Shown piece by piece: positions 62,440 to 64,000 of a stretch of DNA of 64,000 bases. Each line of letters begins with the position of its first letter. The first letter of the stretch is position 1. Made by a program: the position numbers and the translations under genes. Origin of the DNA: Mallotus nudiflorus (Eukaryota; Streptophyta; Magnoliopsida; Malpighiales; Euphorbiaceae); contig CANTUR010000899.1 in assembly GCA_947683625.1 (NCBI GenBank), forward strand, positions 1 to 64,000, in the 5' to 3' direction. The notes under the pieces were generated by a model. That model saw nothing but the letters and a program-made list of their open reading frames with translations. It was not told the origin of the DNA and ran no database searches.

Positions 62440-63740
62440 TTCTTTAATTTAGTTTACCATCAATTATGAATCGAAGTGTATTTTGAGATGCTTGGCTCTA
62501 ACTTATGTACCTAACTTCAATCTTATATTGAGTGCCTTATACTCGGCTATATTATTAGTGGCTTTGTACTTTATTTGAACAGTGTATCTAATTGTGACTT
62601 TATTTGGCCCTTTAAGGATGATTCTAGCGCTGGATCTTCAGATGGATGAGACTTTATCTCTATATAACTTCCACTTTAGGCATTCAGAAAGGGCAAGGTC
62701 TTTCACTGTTATCTCTTATACAAAATATGCTATGGTTTGAGCTTTGATCTGTTGCTAAAGTTTATAACTAATGTCAAATTCTCTGAGGAATATCAACCAT
62801 TGAACTAGTATGTTGGATATTTCAAGTCTTTATAAGATTTTCCTTAATGGGAAGCTGAATCTTACAAGTATTAAGTGGGCCTGAAAATAATGCCTAAGCT
62901 TTCGAGATGTATGTACGATGACCATAGCTAATTTATCCAGTTTAGGATACTGGACTTCTAAACCTCTGAGTATTTTGTTGGTGTAGTACACCAAATTTTA
63001 CTGGCTTCCTTCCTCTCTAACTAGTACTAATGCAATTGATTCCTAACCAACAGAGAGATATAAGTACAAAACCTCTCTAGGGATTGGCCTATTGAGTAGA
63101 GGTGGTGGAGATAGGAACTTCTTGATGTCTTTAAAAGCAGCCTGACATTCTTCATTCTATACAAACTTCTTAGAGTTTTTTAAGGCTTGGAATAATGGTA
63201 GACACCATTTGGCCGAGCAGGAAATGAAATAACCTAAGACTGTTATTTTGCCATTTAACTTCTAGAGTTTGTTTAATGATGTTAGAACTTTCATTTTAAA
63301 TATGGCTTCCATATTTTTTAGATTGGCTTTAATTTCTCTATAGGATATCATGAATCCTAATATTTTTCTTGCCTTTACCCTAAAGACACACTTCTCCAGA
63401 TTAAGCTTGATCTGGTATTGATCTAGTATTCGAAGGATTTGGTCAAAATCCTCAGAGTGCTGCTTTATATGCTGGCTCTTGACAATGATGTCATCCATAT
63501 ATACTTCTATGTTTTTCCTAATTTGATATTGGAACATGTGGTTCATCAACCTTTAGTATGTTGCTTCGACATTATTTAGTCAAAAGGGCATAACCTTGTA
63601 GCAATAAAGGCCTTTATGAGTGATAAACAATGTCTTCTCTTGATCTTCCTTCTTCATTAGGATTTGATAGTACCCTTGAGCAACATCCACAAAGCTATAT
63701 AAGTTATGACAGGCAGTTGAGTCTATTAGCTAATCTATAA
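62440..63740 (-). pseudogene. Gypsy reverse transcriptase/RNase H remnant
   Basis: 63262-63549 (minus) has MMNHMFQ, the catalytic VYMDDIIVKS box and LNLEKCVFRVKARKILGFMIS. Upstream, DSTACHNLYSFVDVAQGY and TLFITHKGLYCYKVMPF reach about 63720. RNase H is seen near 62480-62600 as TNNIAEYKALNIRLKL. Multiple stops. Confidence 0.85.
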
Positions 63741-64000
63741 TTGTTAACAAATAGTTGTTATAAACGATGAAGTTCAGTGCGCGTCCAAGATTTTTGCAAT
63801 TGTGACACTGTTTGAGCTTAGGGCTTTGGAGAACACACTATTATATCATAAAGATCAAGCACAGAGATGAGGAGTCGCCACTCAAGGTAATAATTGGGAC
63901 AATTTGAAGGTGGTGGTAATTCAATTCTCTAAAAGAGAGTTAGTACCACAACCAGGAGATTCTGGATACAAAATATTAACTTTTTTCAGTCTTGTGTTCA
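63741..64000. other. Unrelated sequence interrupting the gypsy RT
   Basis: From about 63741 the RT reading ends. The sequence gttcagtgcgcgtccaag...gaggagtcgccactc follows and does not translate to RT. It is probably part of another repeat or insertion cut by the window edge. No gene. Confidence 0.45.

Larger units (their letters stand above)
57416..63740 (-). mobile_element. Ty3/gypsy element of Tat type with antisense ORF, 5' part broken
   Basis: Read on the minus strand from the right: reverse transcriptase (63262-63720), RNase H (about 62440-62900), integrase (about 60780-62140), a region carrying an ORF on the opposite strand, then an LTR ending at 57416. This order, with an antisense ORF of the Transposase_28 (PF04195, putative gypsy type transposon) kind between pol and the 3' LTR, is known from the Tat lineage (Grande, RIRE2). 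All frames are broken by stops. The RT start is cut at about 63740. Confidence 0.8.

Noticed and set aside
1..64000. CRISPR arrays, operons, bacterial-type ribosome binding sites
   Set aside because: The window is plant nuclear DNA with spliced genes; no regularly spaced short direct repeats with unique spacers were seen.

Overview
The window is AT-rich nuclear DNA from a flowering plant, most likely a eudicot. The evidence is intron-containing plant-specific gene families (DUF241, DUF630/DUF632, brassinosteroid-signalling kinase, chloroplast FtsH), LTR retrotransposons primed by initiator tRNA-Met, Stowaway- and CACTA-type small transposons, and long (TA)n and A/T tracts. I do not commit to a species. 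No CRISPR array, rRNA gene or intact tRNA gene was seen.

Layout. 1-3644: a tail and a full copy of a non-coding, LTR-like repeat about 2,996 bp apart, with AT-rich non-coding DNA beyond it. 6892-7505: a near-perfect hairpin followed by a polypurine block. 8520-12330: small mobile-element remnants (tRNA-derived SINE tail, MITEs, a 5'-truncated LINE end). 13038-13955: an intronless DUF241 gene with a clear TATA box. 14627-14993: a non-autonomous CACTA-like element with a 3-bp target duplication. 18172-23619: a decayed Copia element on the minus strand with both LTRs. 26296-28896: a four-exon DUF630/DUF632 gene. 29435-34234: a second decayed minus-strand Copia element with short LTRs. 36000-43000: gene-poor, with a SINE-like piece, clustered GC-rich palindromes, Stowaway-like termini and a foldback element of about 1.08 kb. 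43402-47984: a nine-exon BSK1-type pseudokinase gene. 48469-51534: a five-exon chloroplast FtsH1/5-type protease gene, convergent with BSK. 52141-52349: a SINE. 53075-57415: a third minus-strand Copia element, cut off in gag. 57416 to about 63740: a Ty3/gypsy element of Tat type, also minus strand, carrying a spliced-looking antisense ORF on the plus strand. 63741-64000: unrelated sequence that interrupts the gypsy reverse transcriptase.

The four host genes belong to different processes: DUF241 (unknown), DUF630/632 (membrane-anchored regulators linked in related proteins to nitrate, phosphate or leaf-shape phenotypes), BSK (brassinosteroid and immune receptor signalling at the plasma membrane) and FtsH (thylakoid protein quality control and photosystem II repair). 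They look like an ordinary genic neighbourhood expanded by transposons, not a functional cluster. I saw no convincing novel gene system. The items most worth a second look are the spliced antisense ORF in the gypsy element, the 87-bp in-frame intron of the DUF632 gene, the His/Asn-rich expansions in BSK, and the long foldback and hairpin elements.
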